Of a stretch of 64,000 bases of DNA, positions 20,116 to 31,102 are shown one piece after another. The stretch's first letter is position 1, and every line of letters begins with the position of its first letter. The stretch is taken from the NCBI RefSeq assembly GCF_023898315.1, contig NC_064621.1, forward strand, positions 535,019,383-535,083,382. Reading direction: 5' to 3'. The translations under genes were made by a program, and so were the position numbers. Source of the DNA: Schistocerca nitens. Taxonomy: Eukaryota; Arthropoda; Insecta; Orthoptera; Acrididae. The notes beneath the pieces are model-generated. The model was not told where the DNA came from. It searched no databases and saw nothing but the letters and a program-made list of their open reading frames with translations.

Positions 20116-22005
20116 CGGGCCAAATATCTCACGAAATAAGCGACAAACGAAAAAAACTACAAAGAACGGAACTTGTCTAGCTTGAAGGGGCTAACCAGAT
20201 GGCGCTATGATTGGCCCGCTAGATGGCGCTGCCATAGGTCAAACGGATATCAACCGCGTTTTTTAAAATAGCAACCCCCATTGTTATTACATATTCCTGT
20301 AGTACGTAAAGGAATATGAATGTTGTAGTTGGACCACTTTTTTCGCTTTGTAAATGACGCTGTAATAGTCACAAACATATGGCTCACAATTTTAGACGGA
20401 CAGTTGGTAACGGGTAGGTTTTTTAAATTAAAATACAGAACGTAGGTACGTTAGAACATTTTATTTCGGTTGTTCCAATGTGACACATGTACCTTTGTGA
20501 ACTTGCCATTTCTGAGAACGCACGCTGTTACAGCGTGATTACCTGTAAATACCACACTAATGCAATAAATCCTCAAAATGATGTCCGTCAACCTCAATGA
20601 ATTTGGCAATGCGTGTAACGACATTCCTCTCAACAGCGAGTAGTTCGCCTTCCGTAACGTTCGCACACGCATTGACAATCCGCTGACGCATATTGTCAGG
20701 CGCTGTCGGTGGATCACGATAGCAAATATCCTTCAACTTTCCCCACAAAAAGAAATCCGGGGACGTCAGATCCGGTGAACGTACGGGTCAAAGTGTGGTG
20801 CTTCGATGACCAATCCACCTGTCATGAACTATGCTATTCAATACCGCTTAAACCGCACGCGAGCTATGTGCCGGACATCCATCACGTTGGAAGTACATCA
20901 CCATTCTGTCATGCAGTAAAACATCTTGTATTAACATCGGTAGAACATTACGTAGGAAATCAGCATACATTGCACCATTTAGACTGCCATCGACAAAATG
21001 GGGACCAATTATCCTTCCTCCGATAATGCCGCACTATACATTAACCCGCCAAGGTCGCTGATGTTCCACTTGCCGCAGCCATTGTCGATTTTCCGTTGCC
21101 CAATAGTGCATATTATGCCGGTTTACGTTACCGCTGTTGTTGAATGACGCTTCGTCGCTAAACAGAACGCGTGCAAAAAATCTGTCATCGTCCCGGAATT
21201 TCTCTTGTGCCCAGTGGCAGAACTGTACACGACGTTCGAAGTCTTCGCCATGCAATTCCTGGTGCATAGAAATATGGTACGGGTGCAATCGATGTTGTGT
21301 AGCATTCTCAACACCGACATTTTTGAGATTCCCGATTCTCGCGCAATTTGTCTGCTACTGATGTGCGGATTAGCCGCAACAGCAGCTAAAACACCTACTT
21401 GGGCATCATTTGTTGCAGGTCGTGATTGACGTTTCAGATGTGAACACTTCCTGTTTCCTTAAATAACCTAACCATCCGTCGAACGGTCCGGACACTTGGA
21501 TGATGTCGTCCAGGATACCGAGCAGCATACATAGCACACGCCCGTTAGGCATTTTTGTCACAATAGCCATACATCAAAACGATATCGACCTTTTCCGCAA
21601 TTGGTGAACGGTCCATTTTAACACGGGTAATTTAACACGGATAATGTATCACGGAGCAAATACCGTCCGCACTGGCGGAGTGTTACGTGATACCACGTAC
21701 TCATACGTTTGCGACTATTACAGCACCATCTGTCACAAAGTGAAAAAAGTGGTCCAACTAAAACATTCATATTTCTGTACGTACTACACGAATACGTAAT
21801 AAAAATTGGGGTTCCTATTAAAAAAAAAAAAAAAAACGCAGTTGATATCCGTTTGAGCTATGGCAGCGCCATGTAGCAGGCCAACCATAGCGCCATCTGA
21901 TTTCCCCCTTCAATCTAGACGAGTTTCGTTCTTTGTAGTTTTTTTTTTTGTTTGACGCTTATTTCGTGCGATATTTGGCCCAGTCACTATCAATGGGCCA
22001 CCCTG
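20116..22005 (-). mobile_element. DUF4817-type mariner-like transposon with long TIRs
   Basis: Inverted repeats of roughly 250 bases bound the element. The left arm starts near GGGCCAAATATCTCACGAAA (20116) and the right arm is its complement up to CCCTG at 22005, followed by TA. The outer 25 or so bases of the left arm (GTGGCCCATTGATAG on the right side) are missing. Long runs of A and T lie within the arms. One transposase pseudogene lies inside on the minus strand. Confidence 0.85.
20500..21616 (-). pseudogene. DUF4817-type mariner-like transposase, broken
   Basis: The probable start is at 21616 (MDRSPIAEKVDIVLMYGYCD), then MYAARYPGR and RTVRRMVRLFKETGSV (DUF4817 region). It continues ANPHISSRQIARESGISKMS (HTH) and ELHGEDFERRVQFCHWAQEK. 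Catalytic blocks are VLFSDEASFNNSGNVNRHNMHYW and, in shifted frames, HFVDGSLNGAMYADFLR and DFFLWGKLKDICYRDPP. A stop near 21540 and several frameshifts inactivate it. Codon-level decay is modest, so the family should be readable as a consensus. Confidence 0.82.
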
Positions 22006-22482
22006 TATCGTCACCAAATTCTGACTCTTAGCAATAAATATGTTCTGAGAAAAAAAATGGGGCATTACTTATTGAACGACCCTCATATGCGTGTATATTC
22101 TGTAATCCACAGATCCTAATAAAAGCGCTGCAGAATAAGTTTAATAACTTATAAGTACTGTCTCTCTTAAGTGTTTTGCAAGAATTCTAGGAGATTCGGA
22201 AACCAACTCAACTGCTGTTAAACAAAGCAGCATTTTACCACAGCAGGTGACGTTCGTAATACTGATTGCAATAGCTTGGCAAATCGCTCGTGTGTGGGGC
22301 GTCGAGGTGAGCGACCGATTGCAGGCGTTACCGCGTGCGACGGATCGCTGCGATCAGTCGCTCTTGTGCGGGACTTTTAGAGTGCGTCAGTTTCGTCATC
22401 GTAGACTATATACGAGCAACGAGACTACAGCGCAGACGCGACGTTCTGGCCTCCTTCGGGAGGCGCCCACCACGACAAGGCC
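22006..22482. other. No gene recognised
   Basis: AT-rich to 22230, then GC-richer. The GC-rich part (22240-22482) leads into segment X. It may belong to the same older repeat as X, but the copy at 34500-34688 does not contain it. Confidence 0.4.
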
Positions 22483-22660
22483 TCGCAGAGCGGCTACTGG
22501 CGAGCCTCCAGGTTCCCGTGGGAGCCAGCGGCCAGACAGGTATAAGCACGCCCACCCCGCCGCCTTTGTGCTATCCGACTCTTTCCAGGAACTGCCAGTC
22601 TGCGTCCGGGAGGCGTACGGCTGAGCGTCCACTGGAACCGCACCCGTCCGACTACCACAC
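22483..22660. repeat. Segment X, copy 1 (next to Tc1-like element)
   Basis: About 178 GC-rich bases with a TATAAGC motif (near 22541). They recur in reverse orientation at 34500-34688, in both cases abutting the same terminus of the same Tc1-like family. It may be a piece of an LTR or another promoter-bearing repeat; no coding frame is recognised. Confidence 0.75.
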
Positions 22661-22662
22661 TA

Positions 22663-23541
22663 CTGGCCATTAAAATTGCTACACCACGAAGATGACACGC
22701 TACAGACGCGAAATTTAACCGACAGGAAGAAGATGGTGTGATATGCAAATGATTAGCTTTTCAGAGCATTCACACAAGGTTGGCGCCGGTGGCGACAGCT
22801 ACAACGTGCTGACACGAGGAAAGCTTCCAACCCATTTCTCATACACAAACAGCAGTTGACCGGCAGTTGTTGTGATGCCTCGTGTAAGGAGGAGAAATGC
22901 GTACCATCACGTTTCCGACTTTGATAAAGGTCGGATTGTAGCCTATCGCGATTGCGGTTTATCGTATCGCGACATTGCTACTCGCGTTGGTCGAGATCCA
23001 ATGACTGTTAGCAGAATATGGAATCGATGGGTTCAGGAGGGTAATACGGAACGCCGTGCTGGTTCCCAACGGCCTCGTATCACTAGCAGTCGAGATGACA
23101 GGCATCTTATCCGCATGGCTGTAACGGATCGTGCAGCCACGTCTCGATCCCTGAGTCAACAGCTGGGACGTTTGCGAGACGACAACCATTTGCACGAAGA
23201 GTTCGACGACGTTTGCAGCAGCATGGACTATCAGCTCGGAGACCATGGCTGGAGTTACCCTCGACGCTGCATCACCGACAGGAGCGCCTGCGATGGTGTA
23301 CTCAGCGACGAACGTGAGTGTACGAATGGCAAAACGTCATTTTTTTCGGATGCATCCAGGTTCAGTTTTCAGCATCGTGATGGTCGCACTTTGGAATGTG
23401 TTTATTCGTCATCCCCACACTGGCGTATCACCTGGCGTGATGGTATGGGGTGACATTGGTTACACGTCTCGGTCACCTCTTGTTCCCATTGACGGCACTT
23501 TGAACAGTGAACGTTACATTTCAGATATGTTACGACCCGTG
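22663..23541 (+). pseudogene. Tc1-like transposon (family 2), 3'-truncated
   Basis: The left terminus CTGGCCATTAAAATTGCTAC follows TA at 22661-22662. The transposase starts at 22875 (MPRVRRRNAYHH) with FDKGRIVAYRDCGLSYRDIA (HTH) and RMAVTDRAATSRSLSQQ. Frameshifts follow, with PGVMVWGDIGYTSRSPLVP and NSERYISDM later. The sequence leaves the family at about 23541 (CGACCCGTGG), well before the second catalytic Asp. A longer copy is at 33134-34497. Confidence 0.85.
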
Positions 23542-23960
23542 GAAACTTGTAGTCCGAAGATCTTTGAGTGTTGCAGGAACATCTTTGAAGAATCTGTCCT
23601 TCACAAAACCCCATAAGAAACAATCACCTGGGTTGAGACCGTGACTGTAAAGGTGCACTTTCACCCCATGTCCAATGAATGCTAAGGTATCCAGGGCGAC
23701 GATCTGATGTCTGAATGTCGGCTGAAGAAAGCGAAATACGTCTTCGGTAAGGAGTGAACGCTCTCCATACTGCATGAATCAGTAGATTCGCAGCGTGCGG
23801 CAACGCCGTGCAGCCGGCAGAAATTCATATTCCGGGATTGGTCAGTATTCGTCGTCTGTGACATTTTCTTCAATAAAAATGGGCCCAATAATGCGTTTTG
23901 GACAGATTTTTACCGCTGTTCCAGTGTTTAGTGCTTCCATTCTGAAACGTGAACTGACAC
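23542..23960 (-). pseudogene. mariner-like (DUF4817-type) transposase C-terminal remnant
   Basis: The minus strand reads RIIGPIFIEENVTDD near 23850-23930. After a gap it reads LLTEDVFRFLQPTFRHQ, GLNPGDCFLWGFVKDR and FKDVPATLKDLR (23545-23750). The PGDCFLWGFVKDR block corresponds to the 'PLDFFLWG..KD' segment around the third catalytic Asp. Joined directly to the truncated Tc1 at 23541. Confidence 0.7.
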
Positions 23961-24963
23961 ACCAGTGAGGGAACTATAGAATTATTGAGCTACAATACAA
24001 CAATACTACAAAGGAGAATTATTTACGCTATACGATTAAACCACAGTTCACAAACACTTCGAAACACGTATTTTGCGCCACCATGTAATTGCCAACTACG
24101 GATGCAGAGAAGCTTGTTAAGTATTGTGAATGAGAACAGGCCACTACATTGACGCAAACGAATCCGTCCCCCAAGGCGACTCCGGCCATCTATCTGTCAA
24201 ATTTCTCAGACAACAACAGTGCAGATTCATAAACGAAATGTTTCCTCTCTTCTGTGTAAAATGTATGTAAATACTGCAGCAAATTCTCCATTGTTAAACA
24301 TTTTCGTAAACTATTTTCAACCACACTCGATGAATATTATCATAAGACTAACACACTACAGTTTTCTTTTTAGACCATTAAATATTTCTACAACTTAACC
24401 TGAATATTAAGGCGAAAATGTTCCTTAACGTCATATATTTTCCTTGAAACTGAACCATTTCCTAATTGGGTGCTACATAGCTGTAACGGGACATCCATCA
24501 ATTACATGAGCTCAGAAGAGGGGTTTGGGTGAAAGAGGTCGGCAAAATCTCACCAATCTCACCAAATGTCATGCCGACAAGTTGAAACACACGTGGAAGC
24601 AAGAAGTTAATCGTTTATGGATGGAAGCTACGCTGATGTTCAGCGACAAGAATTCTTAGTGATCATTTAAATCAAGAGATTGAAAACCTACGTAATCATA
24701 CGTTTCAGAGGAAGGTACAAACGATGTTGTCTTTTATCGGCAAAATAAATGAAGATTGACATTTGATGTTTATAATACACCAATAAAAGGTCAGAGATCC
24801 GTCAAAACTGAATATTTTCGTGGAGCCTTTTTGTCTGTCCTAATACTACCCAGGGTTGGCAAGTTCTTCAATATAGTTTATAAATAAAACATGGTTTTAT
24901 GGATGTTTAAAACAAATTATAAAAAATCATTTTTACGTGTTTTTACCCATCTACGAGGTAAAC
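23961..24963. other. No gene recognised
   Basis: About 1 kb of AT-rich sequence with no supported frame or terminal repeat. Confidence 0.45.
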
Positions 24964-25165
24964 AAAAAAAATGGTTCAAAAGGCTCTGAGCACTATGGGA
25001 CTCAACATCTTAGGTCATAAGTCCCCTAGAACTTAGAACTACTTAAACCTAACTAACCTAAGGACATCACACACACCCATGCCCGAGGCAGGATTCGAAC
25101 CTGCGACCGTAGCAGTCCCGCGGTTCCGGACTGCAGCGCCAGAACCGCTAGACCACCGCGGCCGG
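24964..25165 (-). repeat. SINE family A, minus strand, with target duplication
   Basis: A full-length copy flanked by the exact 13-base duplication CTACGAGGTAAAC (24951-24963 and 25166-25178). Both pol III boxes are readable on the minus strand. Confidence 0.95.
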
Positions 25166-25179
25166 CTACGAGGTAAACC

Positions 25180-25744
25180 TCACGTGTGGAGTAGGGGGCG
25201 GGGTGGGGGGAGGCCCCTACCAATCTTACCAAATGTTATCAAAGAGGGAAGGAGGGATTCAAATTTTAAAGAAAGAAAACCGCTCACTTGATTAATGACC
25301 GTCCCCTAAGGATATTCTGAAACGTTTCGATGTCCATCCTGCAGTAGCTGAAAAAGTTTCTCGTCTCTCTCTTCAGTTCTTCATCGAAGTGTAAAATTGT
25401 CCTACTTTGCTAAGTACAGGACTGACCTATATCTCCCTTCACTTGAGTTTGGTTCCTGGACTCGTGAGGCATGCATTTTCTAGGAAATACAAATCAGTGT
25501 CCCTTGCACAATCACGCAGTTCGGTTGCCAGTGAGCTTCAGCAGTCGGCGGTAGCTATACGAACCTGCACGGACAACCTGTTTGTCAGGTGAATACGACC
25601 CTAGCGGAATTCCAAGCTACAACGGAAGCGCGAAGTATCTGCCGAAATTGTGCGCTGCCATTGATTGCACTTCGTTCCTCCGATATACGACATCAGGGTT
25701 AAGTTTACACACAGTCTCTACTAAATTGTTAAGGCTTTCGTGGC
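25180..25744. other. No gene recognised
   Basis: Contains a G-rich patch at 25190-25220. The stretch from 25580 to 25744 may be the 3' flank or an untranslated part of the Penelope element that follows, but I see no repeat to prove it. Confidence 0.4.
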
Positions 25745-25854
25745 CACTTGTTGACAAACTGCCTATTGGCTTCTGTCTCGGGTTCTTCGGCCGACGTTCA
25801 TCTAATGATTTTTCTGACGTTTCGCCAGCACGAGTGGCTGGCATTGTCAAAGCT

Positions 25855-27157
25855 TCACCCTCCATTGCCGGTGGTGAACTGGAGCCGAGCTCGCGGGCGC
25901 AGACTATATGTACCTGGCGCGCCAACGTCCGAGGGCTTCTCCGCGGTCATTTCCGGTGCGGTTCTCCTCTTGCTACCTGCGACGGTCGTTCGCTGCAGTA
26001 CGGGAAGCCAGGATCCGTTTACCTTAAGGCTTTCCTCTTTCTTGTTCAAACTGTTCGCGTGTTTTTGTATTTCTACAGCTTCTCTGAACAAGCGCGTGTG
26101 ATAATGCTTCTCTAGAGCCAGAACTTCCGTGTCGGCGAATTTTATTACGTGGTCGGTCTCATTCAGTGCGTGCTCTGCCACGGCCGATTTCTCCACCTGC
26201 CCCAACCTGCAATGTCGCTTATGCTCTTTGATCCTGGTGTTGATGGATCGTCCAGTCATTCCGACATAAACTTTTCCTCATGTGCATGGTATACGGTATA
26301 TTCCCGACATTGAAAGTGGGTCTCTTTTCTCCTTCGCCGATCTAAGACACCCTTTGATCTTCCTTGTCGGTTTGAAAATCGTCTTTACGCCATGTTTGCG
26401 CAATATACGGCCGATTCTGTCCGTCACTCTGGGAATGTATGGCAGAAAGGTCGGACCCGACCTTTCTTTTTCTGGTTCCTTACTTCGCCGAGTGTTTGGC
26501 TCTGTTACACTTCTAATATAATTTGTGGAGTACCCATTGCTCCTCAGGACAGTTTCCAGGTGTTGCATTTCTCGTTTGAAGTGTTGCGGCTCACATAATC
26601 GTCCTGCTCTCGTTACGAGCGTACTAATCATGCCTCTTTTCTGGCTCGGGTGGTGGTTTGACAGTTTGTGCAGGTATCGGTCCGTGTGTGTCTGTTTTCG
26701 ATACACGCTGTGTCCCAGGGTTTCGCCGTCCCTTGTGACCAGCACATCCTAGAAATGGCAGTTCCTTGTCCTTTTCTACTTCCATGGTAAATGTTATGTT
26801 GGCATGGAGGCTGTTCAAGTGTCTTAGGAAGTCACCGAGCTGTTCTTCACTATGGCTCCACACCACGAAAGTATCATCGACGTACCTGTACCACACCTTA
26901 GGTTTGCAAGTCGCCGAGTCCAGTGCGTGTGCTTCGAATTGTTCCATGTAGAAGTTGGCCACCACTGGACTGAGAGGACTACCCATGGCGACGCCTTCCA
27001 GCTGTTCGTAGAAATCGCCATTCCACGTGAAATAGCTCGTGGTGAGACATACATGGAAGAGCTTTCTGATGTCCTGCGGGAAAATGGAACCGATGTGCTC
27101 CAGAGCGTCACTGAGTGGCACTTTCGTAAATAACGAAACAACATCAAAGCTGACCAA
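25855..27157 (-). pseudogene. Penelope-like RT plus GIY-YIG endonuclease, one frameshift and one stop
   Basis: RT part (26624-27157): MVSFDVVSLFTKVP (motif A Asp), GVAMGSPLSPVVANFYME (motif B), YRYVDDTFVVW (motif C, YVDD) and DKELPFL. A frameshift lies near 26745-26760. The second frame (26278-26745) covers the post-RT region to SGIYRIPCT. One in-frame TGA at 26278-26280 then interrupts the GIY-YIG domain, which resumes in the same frame as GKVYVGMTGRSINTRIKEHKRH and KSAVAEHAL. SGIYRIPC and KVYVGMTGR are the GIY and YIG halves. The frame runs into the terminal repeat. Only two disabling changes were found over about 1.3 kb. Confidence 0.88.
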
Positions 27158-27308
27158 GATGCCGTTTGGTGCAAGGTCAACGGATCCTGGCTTCCCGTAC
27201 TGCAGCGAACGACCGTCGCAGGTAGCAAGAGGAGAACCGCACCGGAAATGACCGCGGAGAAGCCCTCGGACGTTGGCGCGCCAGGTACATATAGTCTGCG
27301 CCCGCGAG

Positions 27309-27894
27309 CCTGTTAATCAGACGCTATTACTGGATATCCAGCTGAAATACACTGCCGAATAACTGGCACCACACAGGGAAGCCGTACCGTACACCGCATG
27401 CAAACAAGCTCCACACATCCCCCACACAGTGAGACGATCTATGGCCGATCTCCCACTACTGTATAATGATCTTGAATGTTCCAGGAATGTAGCAGCTGCA
27501 GCCACTGGGATACATCGCCATCGCTTGTCACGGTAATGATGCATGATACCCATACTAACAAATCCAACCTTGCATGAGCTATCGCAGCTAGTAAGCCACT
27601 ACTGCTCTTACTACCCATCCCACTGTCGCAGAGGTTTTTTTCCCACGGCACGAGCCATGGCACTTTTTTCCCTCTGCTCTTCAAATCGCTACCCTCACTC
27701 GCGTTTCGTCCACTATCTATCACCTGATGGACCGTGTTAATGCGTAGCTTTACCCAGACGCACGGACAACATCACAGCCCAGCATCCTGTGATCCACTTA
27801 CTAGATAACTAACATGTTTTACGGAGGTGACAGTAGAACTTTTGGTTTGGTCACCACGTTGGTGCGGGCGTGGAGGGGCCCCATCTCTAATTAA
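27309..27894. mobile_element. Unclassified 586-base insertion in the Penelope repeat
   Basis: Comparison of the two copies of L shows that the sequence GCGAGC is separated from CTCGGCTCC by this block. Its ends, CTGTTAATCAG and CTAATTAAAG, form a weak inverted repeat, and AGC could be a 3-base target duplication. No coding domain is recognised. Confidence 0.55.
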
Positions 27895-28085
27895 AGCTCG
27901 GCTCCAGTTCACCACCGGCAATGGAAAGTGAAGCTTTGACAATGCCAGCCACTCGTGCTGGCGAAACGTCAGAAAAATCATTAGATGAACGTCGGCCGAA
28001 GAACCCGAGACAGAAACCAATAGGCAGTTTGTCGACAGTCTCTATTGTTGTACACCACGACTGCATATTAAACACACTTTAAGTC

Positions 28086-28250
28086 CTCTGGTAATGGTCA
28101 AACTTGTTTGTCAATTTTGTCGACAGGAATCAGCGAATTTGACAAACAAGCCCCCAGACGTACCAACAGACTATGTCAATTTTAAACTCACTTCTGAAGC
28201 AGCTCTCAGTCTATCGCGAAGTATTTTGATACTAATGGAAATGGTTACCA
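28086..28250. repeat. Dispersed repeat R1, copy 2
   Basis: Matches 18745-18910 over its length in the same orientation, with the inverted pair CTTGTTTGTCAA and TTGACAAACAAG. No coding signal. Confidence 0.75.
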
Positions 28251-28898
28251 ATGCAGACAAACTAATTCTAACTAATTCTTTCATGTACTTTAGCACTGTG
28301 TATAAAAAAGAAAAAGGAAACAAGACGCTGGTCCAGGGACTGGTTGAAATTACAGACACAAATATACCCAGGAAAACCTAACGAAAAATCATAAAACTAT
28401 CACGGAGTGGGAACATATGCGTCATACAGGGAAGAACCGAAGAGCTTAGTTTTTTTTTTTTTTAATTGCACTCCGGCTCGTGTGTTGTGCGTAGAATATT
28501 CATTTTCTTCTTAACGACTGTCTGCGTAATAAATGAGTGGGAAACGCGCAACACCTCTACCACTCTGGTAACTGCCAGTGTTCTTTTGTTTTCTACCCTT
28601 GGTCGTAGTTTCCGCAAATGTGGAAACTCACGGCACAGTGAGATAAATTGTAATAAACTCTCTCTGTGGCTAAACAAGGGCGGCGAACGAAACATCAACA
28701 CAAACAACAACCGTCCATTTTGTCAAATCGGCCGACAATCAAAATTTCTTTGAAACACGTCAAACGGAATGTTATGTCTACAAACACGCCAAACAAAACT
28801 GCACACAGCCAAATACTTGACAAAACTTGTGGAATTTGACAAATTCTTCCTCGTTTACACGCGCCAGTACCATTTGTATCAGTTACTCAGAGGTGTAG

Positions 28899-28946
<48 letters not shown>

Positions 28947-29437
28947 TGTAAGCAGTGCTGAAGTCGGTCTTGCTGTCAGGTGGAGAGCTTCGTGAGAAAA
29001 GTTCCCAGCAGACAATGACCCCTCTTCCTTCTGCCACGGAATGTCAGGCTGCGCTGACGTAACGCTGGGACACAGGTGCAGCTTCCCCTGCCGGCGACTG
29101 CGGCGCTACGGTGCGGCCTTCGCAGAGGACCAACTAACTACATCTCAGCCCACGCTCTGTTATTCTCTCCGAGTCTCTCACGGCGTTCTCGGACCGCGCG
29201 CTTGCGTCACGAAACGAGAACAACAGTGGCGCTTTCCGACACGGACTGCGTGACCTGACGAACGACTTCGGAACAACGCCGCACACGACCCGCTTTCCAT
29301 AACTGTGAGGGACCCGCATAGCGCCAACAGCTATAAAGAAATAATAGTATACGGGCACGAAAGTGCATATTATGTTCTGTTACTTCGTAACACAGCATTA
29401 GGCATATCCTGGTATCATTACGCCTGCATTAAAGGGG
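28251..29437. other. No gene recognised; contains a (GT)n microsatellite
   Basis: Mostly AT-rich, then GC-richer from about 29030 to 29300. The GT repeat spans 28903-28945. No frame carries a recognisable motif. Confidence 0.45.
28903..28945. repeat. (GT)n microsatellite
   Basis: A 43-base run of GT with one C interruption near its start. Confidence 0.97.
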
Positions 29438-29575
29438 GTCCCCTAAAACTTAGAACTACTTAAATCTAACTAGCCTAACGACAACACACACATCCATGCC
29501 CGAGGCAGGAGTCGAACCTGCGACCGTAGCGGTCGCGCGTTTCCAGACTGTAGCGCCTAGAACCGCTCGGCCGAT
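29438..29575 (-). repeat. SINE family A, minus strand, tail-truncated
   Basis: The tRNA head and body are present. The terminal block (TGGCTCTGAGCAC) is missing on the left, so the copy has lost its 3' end. Confidence 0.85.
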
Positions 29576-29819
29576 TGTACACGAACTCTGGATCTTTTAC
29601 ACCCCACCTAAAGTGCTTTCTGGCAGGATATATCGATCCGGCGCGGAACTTCCCAAGGAGCAGTAAAATTAAAGAGAGACAGATGGAAAAAGTACGCAGG
29701 TTGTTTATTATTGCAAAAGTAATCGCCATAACTTAATATATTTATGCCACTGTAAAACAGGATGGACAGTTCCTCCAGGTAAAAATTCGCGGCTGCCTCG
29801 CAACCGCGCATATGTTGCC

Positions 29820-30045
29820 AAATTAGTTTCGACTACGCTGCAGAAGTTTCGCTGGGGAGCCCTTACACATCATCCATACAGTCGCGAACTCTCCCCATAC
29901 GATTTCCGTATTTTTGAGCCCTGAAGAAAGAAGTTCGTCGTTGTCAATTTACTTTGCACAAAGAGATGCATCCCTGGGTACAATAATGGTTCCGTAGCCA
30001 ACCATATAAGCATTTTCCCATAAATGCATTGACCTTCACTATTTT
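29820..30045 (+). pseudogene. mariner transposase C-terminal remnant
   Basis: Plus-strand reading: LQKFRWGALTHHPYSRELSP, then YDFRIF, LKKEVRRCQFTLHKEMH and WFRSQPYKHFP. The HHPYS..LSPYDF block is the mariner third-Asp region (usually HPPYSPDLAPSDYHLF). A stop follows DFRIF and the rest of the gene is absent. Confidence 0.7.
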
Positions 30046-30199
30046 CATCTATATCGTTTTAATCTGCCTGCCTCTTATAATGCAGTTGCCGCAACGTTCA
30101 CTGTTATCTCAAGTACTGGGGAAAAAAACCACATTACGTTTGCGGAGACGTTCATTGACTTCTTATAACGAATTATTTTCTTATTTCCGACACACTCAC

Positions 30200-30330
30200 T
30201 TCGTTTATGATACTGTAACCGGTTTCGGTCTACAATGGCTATCTTCAGATGTTATGGGCGGTACGAAAGTTTTCATGCATTGTCAACGTATAGGATGAAA
30301 CCGGTTACGATTGTATGTGAAAAATATGGT
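30200..30330. repeat. Short foldback repeat
   Basis: TGTAACCGGTTTCGG and its approximate complement ATGAAACCGGTTACG lie about 80 bases apart. Resembles a small foldback repeat; no coding function is seen. Confidence 0.5.
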
Positions 30331-31102
30331 GGTGTCAAAAACAAAAAACAATACTTGATGTCTCAAGTACTCTACAGTTTACAATACAATGTAACTGATC
30401 GCCAAATACTTAAAAAAAATCTCATTTCTTTGCCTTACAAGCCTACACGAAGAAATGTCAAATTTTCCATTGTGATCAGAAAAATAGTGTGTTTCATTAC
30501 GACGACGTCAGTTTTGTGTGTGTCTCGTGAGAAACTCTTAACGACGAAAGAGTGGTGCTCGGATGGCCAACGCCTGGGAGGAAGGCGGCTGAGTGACTTA
30601 GAGAGATGCTGACCGAAGGCCAACATCGGGGTGCCTTGTAGGCTGTTACGGCAGAACGTGCTCCGCATGCGACAAGTCAGCCAACCCGGCGCCACTAGAA
30701 GCTCGGCAGGGAGCCGAATGAGCGAACGAGCCACCTGCTCGTCTCCCTGTAGACTGGCTGCACCTCCACATAAAAACAAGTGATAGACCTGTCCAGAAGG
30801 TACTGAGAATTACTTGTTACGTGAAAATGGCAATTTGCTACTCATTACTGAAGTACGCAACACTGTCGCGACGCTCAGCACAATCTGAATATCTAAATAA
30901 CAATTGCGTCATGGCTGTCCGTGGCCCTACATTCTAGCTTAGGGACACAAAATCTACTGGTTATACGCCATATTCTGCAGCACTATTATATTTTTGGTTT
31001 ACGTTGAATGCATTTCGGAGCTACGTCTCCATTCTCAGAGCCCATTTCTACGTTTTTCGGCATTAGATCACCTTCAGATCATTTTCTAATAGGAAATGGT
31101 CA
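30331..31102. other. No gene recognised
   Basis: No assigned frame. The plus-strand frame 30235-30612 has no motif. A short GC-rich segment lies at 30560-30760. Confidence 0.4.

Larger units (their letters stand above)
25745..28045 (-). mobile_element. Penelope-like element with inverted terminal repeats
   Basis: On the minus strand the element reads: repeat L, RT from motif A onward, the linker, the GIY-YIG endonuclease, then the complement of L. The left copy of L is 25745-26022. The right copy is its reverse complement at 27180-27308 plus 27895-28045, split by a 586-base insertion. Penelope-like elements commonly carry such PLTR repeats in direct or inverted arrangement. Transcribed 5' RT sequence before motif A is missing, so this copy is 5'-truncated. 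Confidence 0.85.

Noticed and set aside
22240-22660. Host promoter at the GC-rich TATAAGC region
   Set aside because: The segment is repeated in reverse at 34500-34688 together with a Tc1 element, so it belongs to a repeat.
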